Positions 45,317-57,279 of a stretch of DNA of 64,000 bases are shown here, piece by piece. The DNA is taken from the NCBI RefSeq assembly GCF_003144115.1, contig NW_020311998.1, positions 942,581 through 1,006,580 on the forward strand, in the 5' to 3' direction. This DNA comes from Tilletiopsis washingtonensis. Its lineage: Eukaryota > Basidiomycota > Exobasidiomycetes > Entylomatales. The position numbers and the translations under genes are program-made. The notes beneath the pieces are model-generated. The model did not search any database and was not told the DNA's origin. It was given only the letters and a program-made list of their open reading frames with translations. Within the stretch, counting starts at the first letter, position 1. Each line of letters starts with the position of its first letter.

Positions 45317-47750
45317 GGCGGGCGGTGCGCTTGCGGAGGCAGAAGGCGTGGCAGATGCAGCGAGATGATGCGAACAAGAGTAGGCGTGGCGTTCAGCTCA
45401 GGCAGCGAGCAGGGCAAAGAGAGCAGATGGGGCAGTGATGGCGGAGAGAAGAGGGAGCAGCAGCGGCGTCGGCGGCGTGGCCGGGAGCGGCGTGGCTATT
45501 TGAGGCGGCTCTGCGCTGCCGACTCGCTCTCTCTCTGCCCTGCGGTGCCCCTGCTGCTGCCGGCCTCGCTCGGTGCCGGGAGCGCGAGGCGGGCGGCGCG
45601 GCGGAGCAGCAACTTGGGCCAGCCAAGCCTCCGGCGTGCGCGCCAGGCGCCCACGACAGGCGCCGTGCCGCGTCTTGGCGCCGCTTGGCTGCGTTGCGCG
45701 CGTGCGGCGCCGGCGCCGGCTGCCTGCCGTGCGCGCTGCGCCAAGGGTGCGGCACCTGCATGTGCCGTGCACCTGTGCAGGACAGAACCCGCCTCAGCCT
45801 GCTGCTGCTGCAGCCAGCGCTCCGGCGCAGCAGAAGCCCAGCTGAGCTTGTGTCGACGTTGACCTTTGCCGCTGCCGAGGCCGCCTGCTGCTGACGGACC
45901 GCTGTGAGCCTCGCGGGAGCAGCAGCAGCAGCGCAGCCGACCTGGTGCTGTCACGCACGCGCCGCGCCCCTCGCCGCCGCCGGGCATGTCAGCAGCGCAC
46001 CCCTCTCGCGCGGCCAGCACAGCACTCAAGGGGTGCCAAGGGTGCTTCGGCTCTCGCGCTGTGCCTGACCCGACGTCTGCCTGTCCGGCCAGCGCAGGCA
46101 GCGAGGCGTTGGGCGTTGACGCCACCCTTGCTGCGCTGCGAGCGTGCTGGAAAGGAGGCGAGCTCGGCACGCGCATCTCTGCGCGAGCAGCAGCCAAGCG
46201 CCCAGCACCGTCGAAGCGCGCTATTTCGAGGCTAGGGCATATCCCGCGCTGCAAGATGGCGAGCCTGGAGCGAGATCTTCACCCATCTGGGTGCGCAGAG
46301 CGCAAGCCGGCCGAAAGCGTGCCTATGAGGGCGAGGAGCAGCGCCGACGAGCGACGTCGCTTCACCGCGCCAGAGGGCGCCGCGGGCGAGTAAGAGTCGA
46401 GTGTGGGAGCAGGCACGCCAAGGCGCCTTCGCCGCATCGCTCCAACGCGGGCAACCCCCCGAGCTCGGCGCTCGCCGTTTCGGCCGACAGTCTCCTATGC
46501 CTCTGCTCGGCGGCACCTCGAGCCGGTCGAGTCCAGTGATGGCTGGGGACCTCGAGTGCGCTGCTGCGCCCTCCAAGCCTCGCCATGTCAGCGGTTGCGT
46601 GAGGACGTGCCGCGTCCGCCGGCTGGCGGTCGATGAAAAGGCTCGGCAGACGCGTGCCAAGAGCGCGGGCAGCGCAGGCTCGCAGCAGGTGGCCTGCTGC
46701 ATCAGCAGGACTGCGCCCTGACAGCCGCAGGCATCAGCCGCTCAGGCATCCGCATGAAGAAGCGACCGCCGAGCGTTGCTGCCAAAGCACTCGGCCTCGG
46801 CACCAACATGCAGCGCGCAGGGTGCTCGGCCTGCAGCGCCGGCTCGAGACGCCCGTCTCGGCGAGGCCGGCCAGCAGCTCCGCCTGCTCACGGCGCAGGG
46901 TGCACGTCAGCGCAGAGAAGGCAGGCCAACAAGCAGAACGCGGCGCCCAGCCCTGCATCTCGCTTGCCTGGGAACAGCGAGCACCCTCTCGGGCACAGGC
47001 CAAGCCGTCGTGCCGAGCGTGCGGGCCCACGCTGGCTGTGGCTCGCCGTGGTGTCTGCTCGGCACGTCTTGATAGCGTGCGCCAAGTGTCCCGCTCGCTC
47101 GGCCGCCTTCTAGAACAACGCACACGGGAGATCTCGTCGTGCTGCTGTACAGTACCGGAGCGCTCGCCAAGGCGAGAGCAAGCGCCCGGCTTGGCGAGTG
47201 CTTCGAGGCAGCCAAGACGTCCAAGTCGGCCGAGCTTCGCCGCAGCTGCAAGATCTCCGCGCAAGATGAAGACATGCTCTCCCGTGCGCACGGGCAGCTC
47301 CTGCAACCGCTTGTGCTGCATGTCATGGACCGTGTGTCATTTGATGTGGAGCCCGGCGCACCCGTACGTCGCAAGCAACTCTCACCACCCGCGCGCGCAA
47401 GATAGAGACTGGATGATTTGCTGAGATAGAGAACGACGCCCTGAGCGGGTCCGAGGCTCGCAGGGAAGGGAGAGAGTAAGGTGGGGTAAAAGGCAGAAAG
47501 CGATTGTACAAGAGAGAGCGAGCAAGGCAGAGAGTCACGTAAGGGGTGCAGGAAGAGGCGAAGGCGAACGAGAGTGGGAGTGTGTGTCCGACACGGAGCG
47601 AAAAGGTGAGAAGGCGCAGGCAGACGCGTCGCGACGACGCTGGACAACGATGAAAGCCCGGGTGCGGCTAGATGGAAGCAGACCTCGACCGGACGCAGGC
47701 CTGGCAGGCCGCATGCTACGGTCGAGAAGGCCAGAGCAGAGAGCTTGCGA
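45317..47750. other. 2.4-kb gene-free region
   Basis: This region lies between the start of the small membrane protein gene and the 3' end of the next minus-strand gene. No coherent exon chain is seen. CCAAGGGTGC occurs near 45741 and 46036. From about 47420 to 47650 the plus strand is purine-rich, the C/T-rich 3' flank of the downstream gene. Confidence 0.5.
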
Positions 47751-49600
47751 CTACTGGCCGCTGACGGTAGGCGTGCGCCGGTCGCCCACGCTCTGCACCT
47801 CGCGGCCCTCTGCGCGCAGCTCGTCGGCGAGGAGCGCGCGTCCGCCTTCGCCCGAGGGACTGTCGCCCTCGGGCGGCGTGCTGCCCTGCGCCATCGACGC
47901 CGCAAAGTCGGGCTTGCGCAGTGCGGCACGGAAGGCGTCGGCCATGCGTGCGGCCTCGTCGGAGGTGAATGGGTGCGAGTCCTCGTTGTTGCTGCGCCGT
48001 GATCCTGCTCCGGCAACAGCTGCTGCGCCCGCTGCGCCGGCACCTGCAGCAAGACCGGCCTCGCGCATGCCGCCGCCCTCGTCGAAGCCGTGCCCGTCGG
48101 TGCTGGCGCCGACTGAGGAGCCGCCGCCCATCATCGGCGCGTCGCTGCCGGCGTGGCTGGTCTGGCGACGCCGGCGGCGGCGCGCGGCAGCCATGAGGAA
48201 GTAGCCGCCGACGAGCGCGGCGACCAGTGCGAGGAAGCCAAAGACGACGATGAGCGCGATGGCCCAGCGCGGCAGGCCGCCACCGCCGGTGTTGAGCGGC
48301 GCCACGGGCTGGCCGTTGGCGCGCGCCGTGGCAGTGATGGTGGCGGTGCGGCCGTCGGCGAACGTCGTCGTGGCCGTGCTCTGCAGCGTCTCGGTGCCGG
48401 TCAGGCCTTCTGACCGCAGCGACGAGACGAGTGCGGCGGTGATCGACGAGGCGAAGGACGACGAGGCGGCCGCCTCGGAGCTGGAGAGCGACGATGCTGC
48501 AGCGCCCGTCAGCGTCGCCGCGCTGGATGCGGCCGCTGCCGCAGATGCAGACGCAGACGCTGCGGACTCGGACGACGCAGCCGCGGCCGACGACAGTGAG
48601 GCGGAGGATGATGACCGTGCGATGGCGATCGCCGTCGGCAGCGCCGTTTCTGACAAGGACGTCAGCGGACGGTCACGCACAGCACCTCGCTCTGCAGCAC
48701 TCACGAATGGCAGTCCATGTGCTCAGCCGCGTCGTCGAGCCGCCCAGCCCCTCGCCCGCATACGTAATGACGAAGTAGAACGGCCACGCGATGCTCGTGC
48801 CGTTGAAGTTGTCCGCCAGCGGGCGGCCCTCCCAGTACGGGTCGTTTGGCTGGAACGAGAGGCGGCCCGTCGCGTTGTCGAGCGACGTCCACGAGCGCGC
48901 CACGACGTCCGAGTCTTCGTGGAAGAGGTACACGTCGACGAAGCCGCCGTTGTTGGTGAAGTCGGGATAGTTGGAGTTCCAGATGAGCTGCACGCATGCA
49001 CGGCGTCAGCAACACCACCCGGACCGCAGCTCATGTGGCAGTACTCACTCTGCTCCACGTCCCTTGCGTCACACGTGTGTCGGCCGTCGGGAAGCAGCTC
49101 AGCTGGTCGTTGCCGACGAAGCAGCGCTGCTCCTCTGCCGTCTGCCGCTTCGTCCACTCGGCGTCCGGCACCAGCCGCTTGCCCAGCAGGTCCTCGTCGG
49201 CCAGCTGCTGTGCCCGCACGGCGCGCGCCCGCGGCCGCAGCGGACTCTCGCTGTCGGGCAGCGAGCGCTCGCTGCCTGCCTGCCGTGCTTCGGCTGCCAG
49301 CCGCCGTGCGGCGCCCGGCTCGCTCTCGAGCTGCCGCCGCACGCGCTGTGCCTCTGCCAGGCCGCCGTAGAAAGGCCCGACGACGACCTCTTGCGGCGCC
49401 GCACTGCCAGCCTGCTGCTGCTGCTCGGCCAGCAGCGCTGCACGCTCGGCGAACTCATCGGCACGCACGCGCACGCGCGGCACGTCGCTGGCGTGCCGGC
49501 GTAATGGCGCGGCCGTGGGCGCCGGAGCGCGGGCAGCGAGGGCGGCGGGTGCGGCGGCGAGGTTGGACGAGCCGGCCTCCATGAGGGCGTGTGCGGGCAT
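47751..49600 (-). CDS. Single-pass surface protein with Ser/Ala-rich stalk
   Basis: The exons are 49600-49049, 48987-48705 and 48649-47751, giving 577 residues. Residues ~1-180 are Ala/Arg/Glu-rich. A folded-looking domain of about 100 residues follows, with LIWNSNYPDF, GFVDVYLFHED, NATGRLSFQPND and AWPFYFVITYAGEG, containing N-glycosylation sites. A Ser/Ala stalk leads to one transmembrane helix (WAIALIVVFGFLALVAALVGG) with basic RRRRRR on its inner side and an acidic tail. The topology is that of a wall-stress-sensor-like receptor, but no WSC or similar domain is visible. No signal peptide follows the chosen Met, so an upstream leader exon may be missing. Confidence 0.75.
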
Positions 49601-52211
49601 GGCTCGGCGGCGCTGCGGCGAGCACAGGGATGCTGCGAAGGCGCAGGCGCGGTGTGCGGATGCGCGGCGTGCGCGGAGCACTGGCAGCGGTCGCTGCGGT
49701 GCGAGCGACGAGGCGCGCGCAGCGACGGCGACGAGGCGAGGCGTGCTGGCAGAAGAGCTGCTAGAGGCGGCGCAGGGCACAGGCCGGCAGTGCGGAGTGC
49801 GCGGGGAGACGGCGAAGGCAGAGCAGAGTGATGAGCTGGAGCGGCGCGGAGAGGCTTGGCACGGCGCGGTGAGGGCGACGCAGGTGAGAGTGCGAGACAC
49901 GACGGCCACGCTGGAGCTTGAGGAGAGACCGGAGAGGGTGAGTGAGCACGCAGCAGGGATGGAGGATGGAGAGCGGAGCGGCGCGCAGCGGAGGCGACAG
50001 AGGTGCAAAGAGACGACGAGCGAGAGTGAGCGGCAGCAGCTCTCAGACGCGGCAGAGAGCGAGAGAGCGCGAGAGCGGCCAAGCTCCTCGGTGAGGTGCG
50101 GTGCCTGCCTGCGATACAGCGCCAGGGTGCAGCACCGCGCCGGGCGACGCGCGTGCGGCTGGCCGGCCGCCGTTCGCTCTCTGCTGCGTGCGCGGGCCGC
50201 GCAGGCAAGCATCAGCCGCCAGCGTTCAGCCGAAATCGGCAGGCAGCGCAGCAGCCGCTCAGCCGCGCCGCATCGCGATCCCAGCCTGCGCGCTGCGGGC
50301 TGCTGCAGCGTGGACATCAGCGTGCAGCGCCTGCTCTGATGCGGCGCACGCGCAGAGATCAGCCCAGCGCCGCAGCAACGAGAGGGAGGCGCCTTCTTTT
50401 CCTCGCCCGTTGCTGGTCGCCGCGGCTCTGCACCCTCTGCGACCGCATGGATGACGCCGGACAGGGGAAAGTGCCCAGCCACGCGCACTCTCGCGGCACA
50501 GGGGGGCGCACGAGACGGACAAGGGAAGCGTCGGCGCGAGCCACAGAGGAGCGCCGCGCGTGCCTCATCCGGAGCGGCGGCCGCGGTCGTGTTGGCTGTT
50601 TGTCGATCTCTGCACGCGCAGCCGCGCGGCCTCGGGGTTGCGCGGTGCGCACGCCGCTCCGCCCCACGCCGCACGGCCACACCCGATGCCGCCGCTCGTC
50701 CGCACGAGCGCTCTCTCGCAGCGAGACGCAGCCCGCAAAAAGGGTGCATCGGCGGAGTGCAGGGGCCTCGCAGATCCGCAGCCGTGCCCGCCGGCCGTCA
50801 CAGCGGGCCTGCACGTGCTTGGCGTGCTCGACGCAAAGGAGCCCTGCTCTCGAGCTCTGCGCTGCGCTCTGGGGGGCGCTCGGGCCCCGAGGTGACGAGC
50901 GGCGAGAGGGTGAGATCGCAGACCGGCATACTCAGACTCGAGCGGCGGCATGCACGCTGCACCTGCACCTGTCGTTGAGCCACATGCGCTAGAAGCGCCT
51001 CTCGACGCTTCTCTTGAGCTGAGAGCGCTGTCCGCCGCAGCTCGGCTGTCTCGCCGTGACGGGCTGGCGGCTGCATGCATGCGCTTGTCGGCGTCGGCGG
51101 CGCCGGTGCAGAATCATCTCGCCTCTGCCGCAGCGGCAGCGCACCCTCCCCTGGCTCGCTGCGTCACTCTTACTTTGCGCCGCCTGCCCGCTAGCCGACG
51201 TCGCATGAGAGGATCGACGCTCCCTCGCCGGCTTGCTCGCCCCTCGAGCTGCGGTCGGGACACGCCTCGCGCATGCTGCTCCCACACTCCATGAACGCTG
51301 ACAGGCCGACGAGGGGCCTGTATGCATGCATCCGGGCCCGAACCCGATGCCGGCGGCGGCGGCAAGCGCGCGGAGCCGCGCGCGCTCGGCTGTGTGCGCG
51401 CTGCAAGCCGTGCAGGTCTGGAGCGTGGTCTGAAGCGAGCCAGCCGGGTGTTTGCGCTGGGCTTTTGGCGCCACAATGTCGGCAGCGTGATGGAGCTACC
51501 GCTGCCGTTCTTCTCACCACAAACAGGCAGACATCGGCGCCGTGTTGGAGGCGACCGGTCTGCAGAGGCGCGTTCCTGCTCTGCGCCCCTCTCGCTCGCT
51601 ACCACTGCAGTCACGCGCACGCCCGCGCGGCTCAACGACCCAGGCTGAATGTGATTAGGATTCAGGCGTGCATGGTGCAGAGGACGAGCGCAGAACAGCG
51701 GCAGAGCGGGACGGGGGTGTTGGAGGAAGAAGGGAAGGCAGCAGAGGCGCCAGCACGTGCCTACCGGAGGAGACGCGCGCCGATGAACCAGAGCCGCGTG
51801 GGTGTGCAACGAAAAGGGAGCGAGCGGGCAAGATGGGATGGGGGCTGCGTCGTGCGGGTATTGGGTGGATCGTCAGGTCGCGCGGTGCGAGTGATGAGGG
51901 CGCAAGAGAGAGGGAAGGAGGTGCGTAGGGAGAGAGACAGATGGCAGCGAGGCGCGGGGATCGAGGCAAAGGCGGCGAGACGAGACGAGGCGGGCACAGT
52001 GCGGAGTATGCCGCCTCGAGTGCAGGGAGGAGATCGGAACGTGCTGGGAGATTGTCGAACGGAAGAAGGGAAGAGCGACGATGCAGAGGCGTGCAGCGGG
52101 GCCAGGGCAGGCGGAGCCGGAGACGAGAGCTTGTGGTGGGCAGAGGGTATAGGGCAGAGGAGAGTGCACGTAGCAAGCTGGGCCGTGTCCAGTTCTGGGC
52201 CATCCACCCCA
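49601..52211. other. 2.6-kb gene-poor region
   Basis: The region upstream of the surface-protein gene begins with ~400 nt that are C/T-rich on the minus strand, likely a long leader that could hide a signal-peptide exon. The part from about 51655 to 52200 is purine-rich on the plus strand and is the pyrimidine-rich 3' flank of the phosphatase gene. No gene is supported between. Confidence 0.5.
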
Positions 52212-54018
52212 CTACAGCGCTCCGTCGAGCACGGCACGCACGTCGTCCACCTCGCAAAGGTCCGCGAGGAAGGGACAGAGGTCCGTCAGCTCCGTGTCGT
52301 GCGGGTCGTTGAACCACGACGAGATGGGCACGGCGTTCTTGGGGTGGAAGATGTACGAGGCGGGCGAGTTGTCGATGATGATCGAGTCAGCAATCTCGCG
52401 CCCGAGCTGCGAGAGGTCCTTGACGTAGTTGCCGCGGTGGTTGTAGCACGACTCGCGGAAGAGGCGGTGCCGCACGACGTGGTGGATGTCGAGAATGTCG
52501 AGCACCGGGTCGGCGTACTGCGCAGGGGTCAGCAAGTCGGCACACAGCAGGCATGCTTGCCACGCCGCTCACCTTGCTCAGCGACGCCGTAAACACGACA
52601 ACCTCGTACAGCTCGCCCATGCGCCGCATGAACTCGTCGACGCCTGGCCGCTTGATCACGTACACGCTGTGCACCGTGCCTTCGATCTCGACGGGCACGA
52701 TGAAGTCGGCATTCTGGATCATCTGCGCGTGGAGTGTGAGGAGAAGCGGGGTGCGGAGGCAGAAAAGGCACGCACCTTGAAGCTGCTGTGCACCAGCGTC
52801 TCGTCCAGGTCGAGCACCAGGCACTTGCGCCCTGTGTCCTCGGCAATGATCGGGCCGAGTAGCGGGCACTCGACTCCGTTCTACGCGCAGGGTGTCAGCA
52901 GAGCCAGCAGCAGCAGCAGCGGCCGGGCTCACCTCGTCGCGCGGGATGCCGATGCCGCCCTGCATGATGAGTCGCTGCTCATGGTGGTCCTCGTCGTCGT
53001 CGTAGTCGCCCATCTCATCCTCCTCGTCCTCTTCCTCCTCTTCGTCGCTCTCGCCCTGCGCCAGGCCACGCTTGCTCGGCGTCGGCGTGAGATCGGCGCC
53101 CTCGCGTGCCACAAAGCTGGCGCCCGGCGGCACGACGGCGCCCGACATGACGTCGCCCGTCTCCTCGCGCGGCAGCTTGGTGCCGCCGCCCGGCGTCGTG
53201 CTCGGCCCGGAGCGGTCGAGCGATGCGCGCCGCGAGCTGTTGCGGCTCGGCGTGCCGGGCACGGCCGCCGGCGCACCAAGCAGGCCGCTCTTGGCTGCCG
53301 GCGCCGGCTCGGCAGCGAGCACTGGCGCCGGCGCAGCCTTGGTAGATGCCGGCGCCTTCTCAGACGGCGCTGCGGCGTCCCGCTCGGCATCGACGGTCTT
53401 CTGCGCGCCGCTGGAGCATGTCAGGGCAGCAAAGAAGCGCGCCAGGCCGCTCTTCTTCTTTGGCTTGGCCGGCGCAGCTGCCCTTGCCACCGCGGCAGGC
53501 TTGGCGGGAGCAGCCGCAGCGGCCGTGCTCGGTGCGGGCGCGGCTGCCTGCGCCTTGTCCTGCTCGACGAGCGTCTGTGCCGCCTCGGTGAGGACCTGCT
53601 TCTCCGTCGTCACGTCGACGGGCGCCTTGCTGGCCTCGAGCGAGGCAGGCTCGGCCGCCGTGGCCGCGGTGCTGTGGCCCACGAGCGTGGAGGACGGCTC
53701 GTGCGAGTGTTGCGTCGCCGGATCTGCCGCGTCTGCCGGCAGCGTTGCTGCGGCTGCTGGCTCTGCTTCTGGCGCCGCGACGGCGGCCGCGGGAGGCGCC
53801 GCAGCGGCGTCGCTGCTGGCGGCCGCAGGCGGCGGGCTCTGCTTCTTCTTCTTCTTCTTGCCGTCGCCGGCCTTGGCGACACGCGTCGGGCGAGCAGGCC
53901 CGCCGGCGCGCGCAGCAGGCGCCTGGCCCGGCTGCACCTGGGTGATGATGCCGGCGAGCGGGTCGGCCGAGCCCGAAGCACCAGGCTCGGGCACGGAGGT
54001 GATGGGGTTGCCGGACAT
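52212..54018 (-). CDS. Psr1/FCP1-like HAD phosphatase
   Basis: This 548-residue protein phosphatase belongs to the SCP/Psr1 branch; in yeast Psr1/Psr2 act at the plasma membrane in salt and general stress responses. The exons are 54018-52933, 52880-52776, 52722-52573 and 52517-52212. The N-terminal ~330 residues are Ala/Pro/Ser-rich and disordered, with a [15 protein letters not shown] segment that may be an acylated membrane tether. The catalytic domain has [15 protein letters not shown] (DxDxT), [29 protein letters not shown] and [11 protein letters not shown]. Introns are 52-55 nt. Confidence 0.93.
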
Positions 54019-54995
54019 GGTGCCGGGGGTGCGACGAGGCGCGAAGGAGTGTGGAGTGGCGGCGGCGCGGACGGCAGCGGGTCACGGAAGCGAGGCGAGG
54101 CCGGATGGGCAGTGGGTTGGGGGTACGACGCGTCGCGGTGCGCGGGCGGACGAGGCGCGAGGCGAGCAGAGACGAGAGGCCGGCGGCACACGGGGCGGCG
54201 CAGAGGCCGAGTGCGAGACGGAGCGCGGAGGCGGAGAGTGCCGAGAGAGAAGGAGAGGCCGCGGAGGGAAGAGAGGGAGCAAGAGAGGGAGCGACGAGCG
54301 AGGCGATGGCAGCCGCAGCGCGACAGCGACACGGCGACGAGGCGCGGGGCCGCGCGCCGCGCGCGACGGGCGGCGGCAGCAAGCGCAGGCGGCGGACAGC
54401 AGCACCACGCAAGCGCAGGCTGAGGCCGGCAGCGGTGAGCAGCACGAGCGGCAGCACCCAGCTGCAGCGTCAGGCCAAGCAAGCGTGCGCCAGGCACGCC
54501 GGCAGTGTCGCCGCATCCGCCTCAGGGTTGTCGCGCGTTGAGGCACCTCCCAAGCGCCGCGGCGCAGGCACACCAGCAGCGGCGCAGTGGCAGCGGCGCA
54601 TCAACGTGCAGGGCTGCTTGCCTGCTGCCTGGGCAGCCCTCAGCACCACCGCAGCCCAGAGCGGCCGGCGGGGCCCGCGGTGCCGAATCGCATCACGCCG
54701 AGAGAGAGGGCATCATGCTCAGTCAGGAGCGGCCGCCGCGACGAGGCCAGACCAGCTTCTGCCCGCCTCCCCCCCTACAGCGTGCACAGGCCGGCAGCAG
54801 CAAGGCGCGCGCGGCGTGCAGGTGGTCGTGCGGAGATCGCGGTGCAGCAGCACTGCCGGGACGCAGCAGCAGTCTGCGCAAGAGGGCGTCGGGCAGAGGC
54901 GAGAGCGCGACGCGGTGGCGCTCGCGGAACCCCCTCGATCGCGACGCGGGCTCGCACGCTTCAGATACCTTCCCACGGAGCCATCCCTCATCGGC
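54019..54995. other. Intergenic region between phosphatase start and tRNA-Gln
   Basis: About 1 kb. The first ~330 nt are C/T-rich on the minus strand and probably form the phosphatase leader. The rest shows only shadow frames. Confidence 0.5.
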
Positions 54996-55094
54996 GGTTG
55001 TATGGTCCAATGGTTACGACGTCAGATTCTGATCGAATCTATGCAGCACATGCATGACATTCTGAAGACCGTGGTTCGATTCCGCGTACGACCT
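54996..55094 (+). tRNA. tRNA-Gln (anticodon CUG) with 27-nt intron
   Basis: The acceptor arm GGTTGTA pairs with TACGACC (one G-U), followed by T as discriminator. The A box TGGTCCAATGG and B box GGTTCGATTCC are clear. The anticodon stem TCAGA/TCTGA closes a loop with CTG at 55029-55031. The intron at 55033-55059 follows position 37, the canonical site. A T run at about 55098-55102 should terminate Pol III. CCA is not encoded. Confidence 0.93.
55033..55059 (+). other. Intron of tRNA-Gln
   Basis: The 27 nt sit one base 3' of the anticodon, as recognised by tRNA splicing endonuclease. Part of it (ATGCA and TGCAT) can pair internally to form a hairpin. Confidence 0.8.
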
Positions 55095-55417
55095 TCCTTT
55101 TTGCTCTTGGCGCGCCTGACTTTAGCCATCCTTTTTGCCGCCTCGCCTCAGGCCCCCGCGCGCCGCCAAAACGCCCTTTTTTCGACTCGCTTGGGCCACA
55201 GTGCTGTACGTGTCGCAGCGCCACGGTCGTCCTGCAGCATGCGCTCTCAGTGTGCCAGAGAGTGATGCGGCTGCGTTGACAGCGGCGCGCACGGGTGCAT
55301 AAGCATGCACGGCGATGACGCGCCGCGCTCTCCTCCGCGCGCGCCTTCGCTCGCATCAAGTCAGGCCATCCGGCGCGCATCGCCTCATCTCCACCATCAC
55401 CTCACACCTGCCTCGCC
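55095..55417. other. Short intergenic region upstream of ERG24
   Basis: The 0.3 kb after the tRNA terminator holds the ERG24 promoter and a C/T-rich leader at its end. No gene or other motif is seen. Confidence 0.5.
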
Positions 55418-57186
55418 ATGGTCCAGACCCGGTGAGTGCTACTTAAGCGCGCGCACTGCCGCCGCACCGCGCCGCTCGCCCATACTCACCCCTGCCAACC
55501 ATGTCCAGCGGCCAGTCCCGCACGCCCGCAGCCAAGAGCTCCGCGTCCGCCGCCTCGTCGCCCGCGGCGACGCCCGACACGCCGACGCCGGCGCCGCGCC
55601 GCTCGTCGCGCAAGTCGGGCGCCAGCAGCACGCTGGCGAAGCGGCACGGCGCCGACGTGCTGGCGCCGCGCACGACGCACTACGAGTTCGGCGGGCCCGT
55701 CGGCGCGCTCGGCGTGACGCTCACCGTGCCCTTCTTCACGTATGCCTTCTACTACTTCTGCAACCCGCTCGTGGGCTGCGCCGTGCTGCCCACGCACCCG
55801 GGCCTCCTGTTCAAGTCGATGGGCAGCGGCATCGTGCAGAGCCTCACCGACGGCACCGGCTGGGCCATCTACTTTGGCTGGTACGCGTTCGCCGTCGCCT
55901 GCTGGGCGCTCATCCCCGCGCGCTGGGAGCAGGGCGGCGAGCTGCGCACGGGCGAGAAGCTCGAGTACAAGATCAACGGTGAGTGCGCGGCAGGTGCACT
56001 GCTGTGGCGTGGCGCTCTTGATGCGCTGCCGCGGTGCACGGCTGTGGACTGCTGCGGTGACACTGACGCGTCGCGCAGCCTTCACTACGCTGCTCGCGTC
56101 CTTTGCCGTGACGGCGGGCATCATCGTCGCACGCGGCGCCGAGGGCTTCACCTTCTTCTACGACCACTGGCCCGCACTCATCACGGCGTCGCTGGCCAAC
56201 AGCCTGGCGCAGGCCTTCTACGTGTATGCGCTCTCGTTCAAGGAGGGCCGCCTGCTGGCCAAGGGCGGCAACTCGGGCAACGCGCTGTTTGACGTGAGTG
56301 CGCCGCGCGCATCGTGCCTGTGCCGCGCTGACCTCCAATAACCCCCCGGCAGTGGTTCATTGGCCGCGAGCTCAACCCGCGCATCGGCATCTTCGACATC
56401 AAGACGTTCAACGAGCTGCGCCCGGGCCTCATCCTCTGGGCGCTGCTCGACATCAGCTGCGCGTGCAAGCAGTACGTCGAGCTCGGGCGCATCACCGACT
56501 CGATGGTGCTCGTCGTGCTCTTCCACACGACGTACGTCGTCGATGCACTCTACAACGAGTCGGCCATCTTCACGCAGATGGACATCACCACCGACGGCTT
56601 CGGCTTCATGCTCTCCGTCGGCGACCTCACGTGGGTGCCCTTTGTCTACTCGCTGCAGGCGCGCTACCTCGCCTTCGCGCCCAAGGACCTCGGCTACGCC
56701 GCCGCCGCCGCGATCCTGGCGTTCAACTACTTTGGCTACTGGGCCTTCCGCTCGTCCAACGGCGAGAAGAACGACTTCCGCAACGGCCGCAACCCGAAGA
56801 GTGCGTCGTCGCGCGCAGCCAGCCAGCAGCACAAAGACTGACCCCTCTGCAGACCTCAAGTTCATGGAGACGGCGTCTGGCCGCAAGCTGCTCACGTCTG
56901 GCTGGTGGGGCATGAGCCGCCACCCCAACTACATGGCCGACCTCATCATGGCGCTGGCGTGGTCGCTGCCGTGCGGCTTCGACACGCCGATTCCGTACAC
57001 GTACGTCTGCTACTTCACCGTGCTGCTCGTGCACCGGCAGATGCGCGACGACGAGGCGTGCCGCGAGAAGTACGGCAAGGAGTGAGTGCCGCGGAGAAGT
57101 CGCGCTGTGTGCTGTGCTGACACTCTCGCAGCTGGGACAAGTACTGCAAGATCGTGCCGTCCCGCATCTTCCCGTACATCTACTAA
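55418..57186 (+). CDS. ERG24: Delta(14)-sterol reductase
   Basis: The ER enzyme reduces the C14 double bond after lanosterol demethylation in ergosterol synthesis, using NADPH. The exons are 55418-55431, 55509-55978, 56079-56293, 56353-56800, 56853-57081 and 57132-57186, giving 476 residues. Family blocks are [88 protein letters not shown] and the end [13 protein letters not shown]. The 14-nt first exon gives MVQTRGQSRTP. An in-frame ATG at 55501 inside that intron would instead give MSSGQSRTP, so two starts are possible. It converges on the FUSC-like gene, with 93 nt between stops. Confidence 0.95.
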
Positions 57187-57279
57187 GCGCGCGCGCGTGC
57201 ATCAACTACCGAGCGCTGCTTCACTTATCCTGTGCCGCTCCGCTAATACGTCTCGCGGAAGGAGTGGCATTGCATGTGT

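Noticed and set aside
46633-47424. 263-codon plus-strand open frame in the 2.4-kb gap
   Set aside because: It is Arg/Ser/Ala-rich with overlapping open frames on the opposite strand and no motif, leader or intron signals.
49601-50749. N-terminal extension of the stalked surface protein by an open frame to 50749
   Set aside because: The extension is Ser/Arg/Cys-rich and reads like a C/T-rich leader. The first Met with plausible context is at 49600, though a leader exon remains possible.
52486-54423. 645- and 489-codon plus-strand open frames
   Set aside because: Both are antisense to the Psr1-type phosphatase, whose motifs and splice sites are unambiguous.
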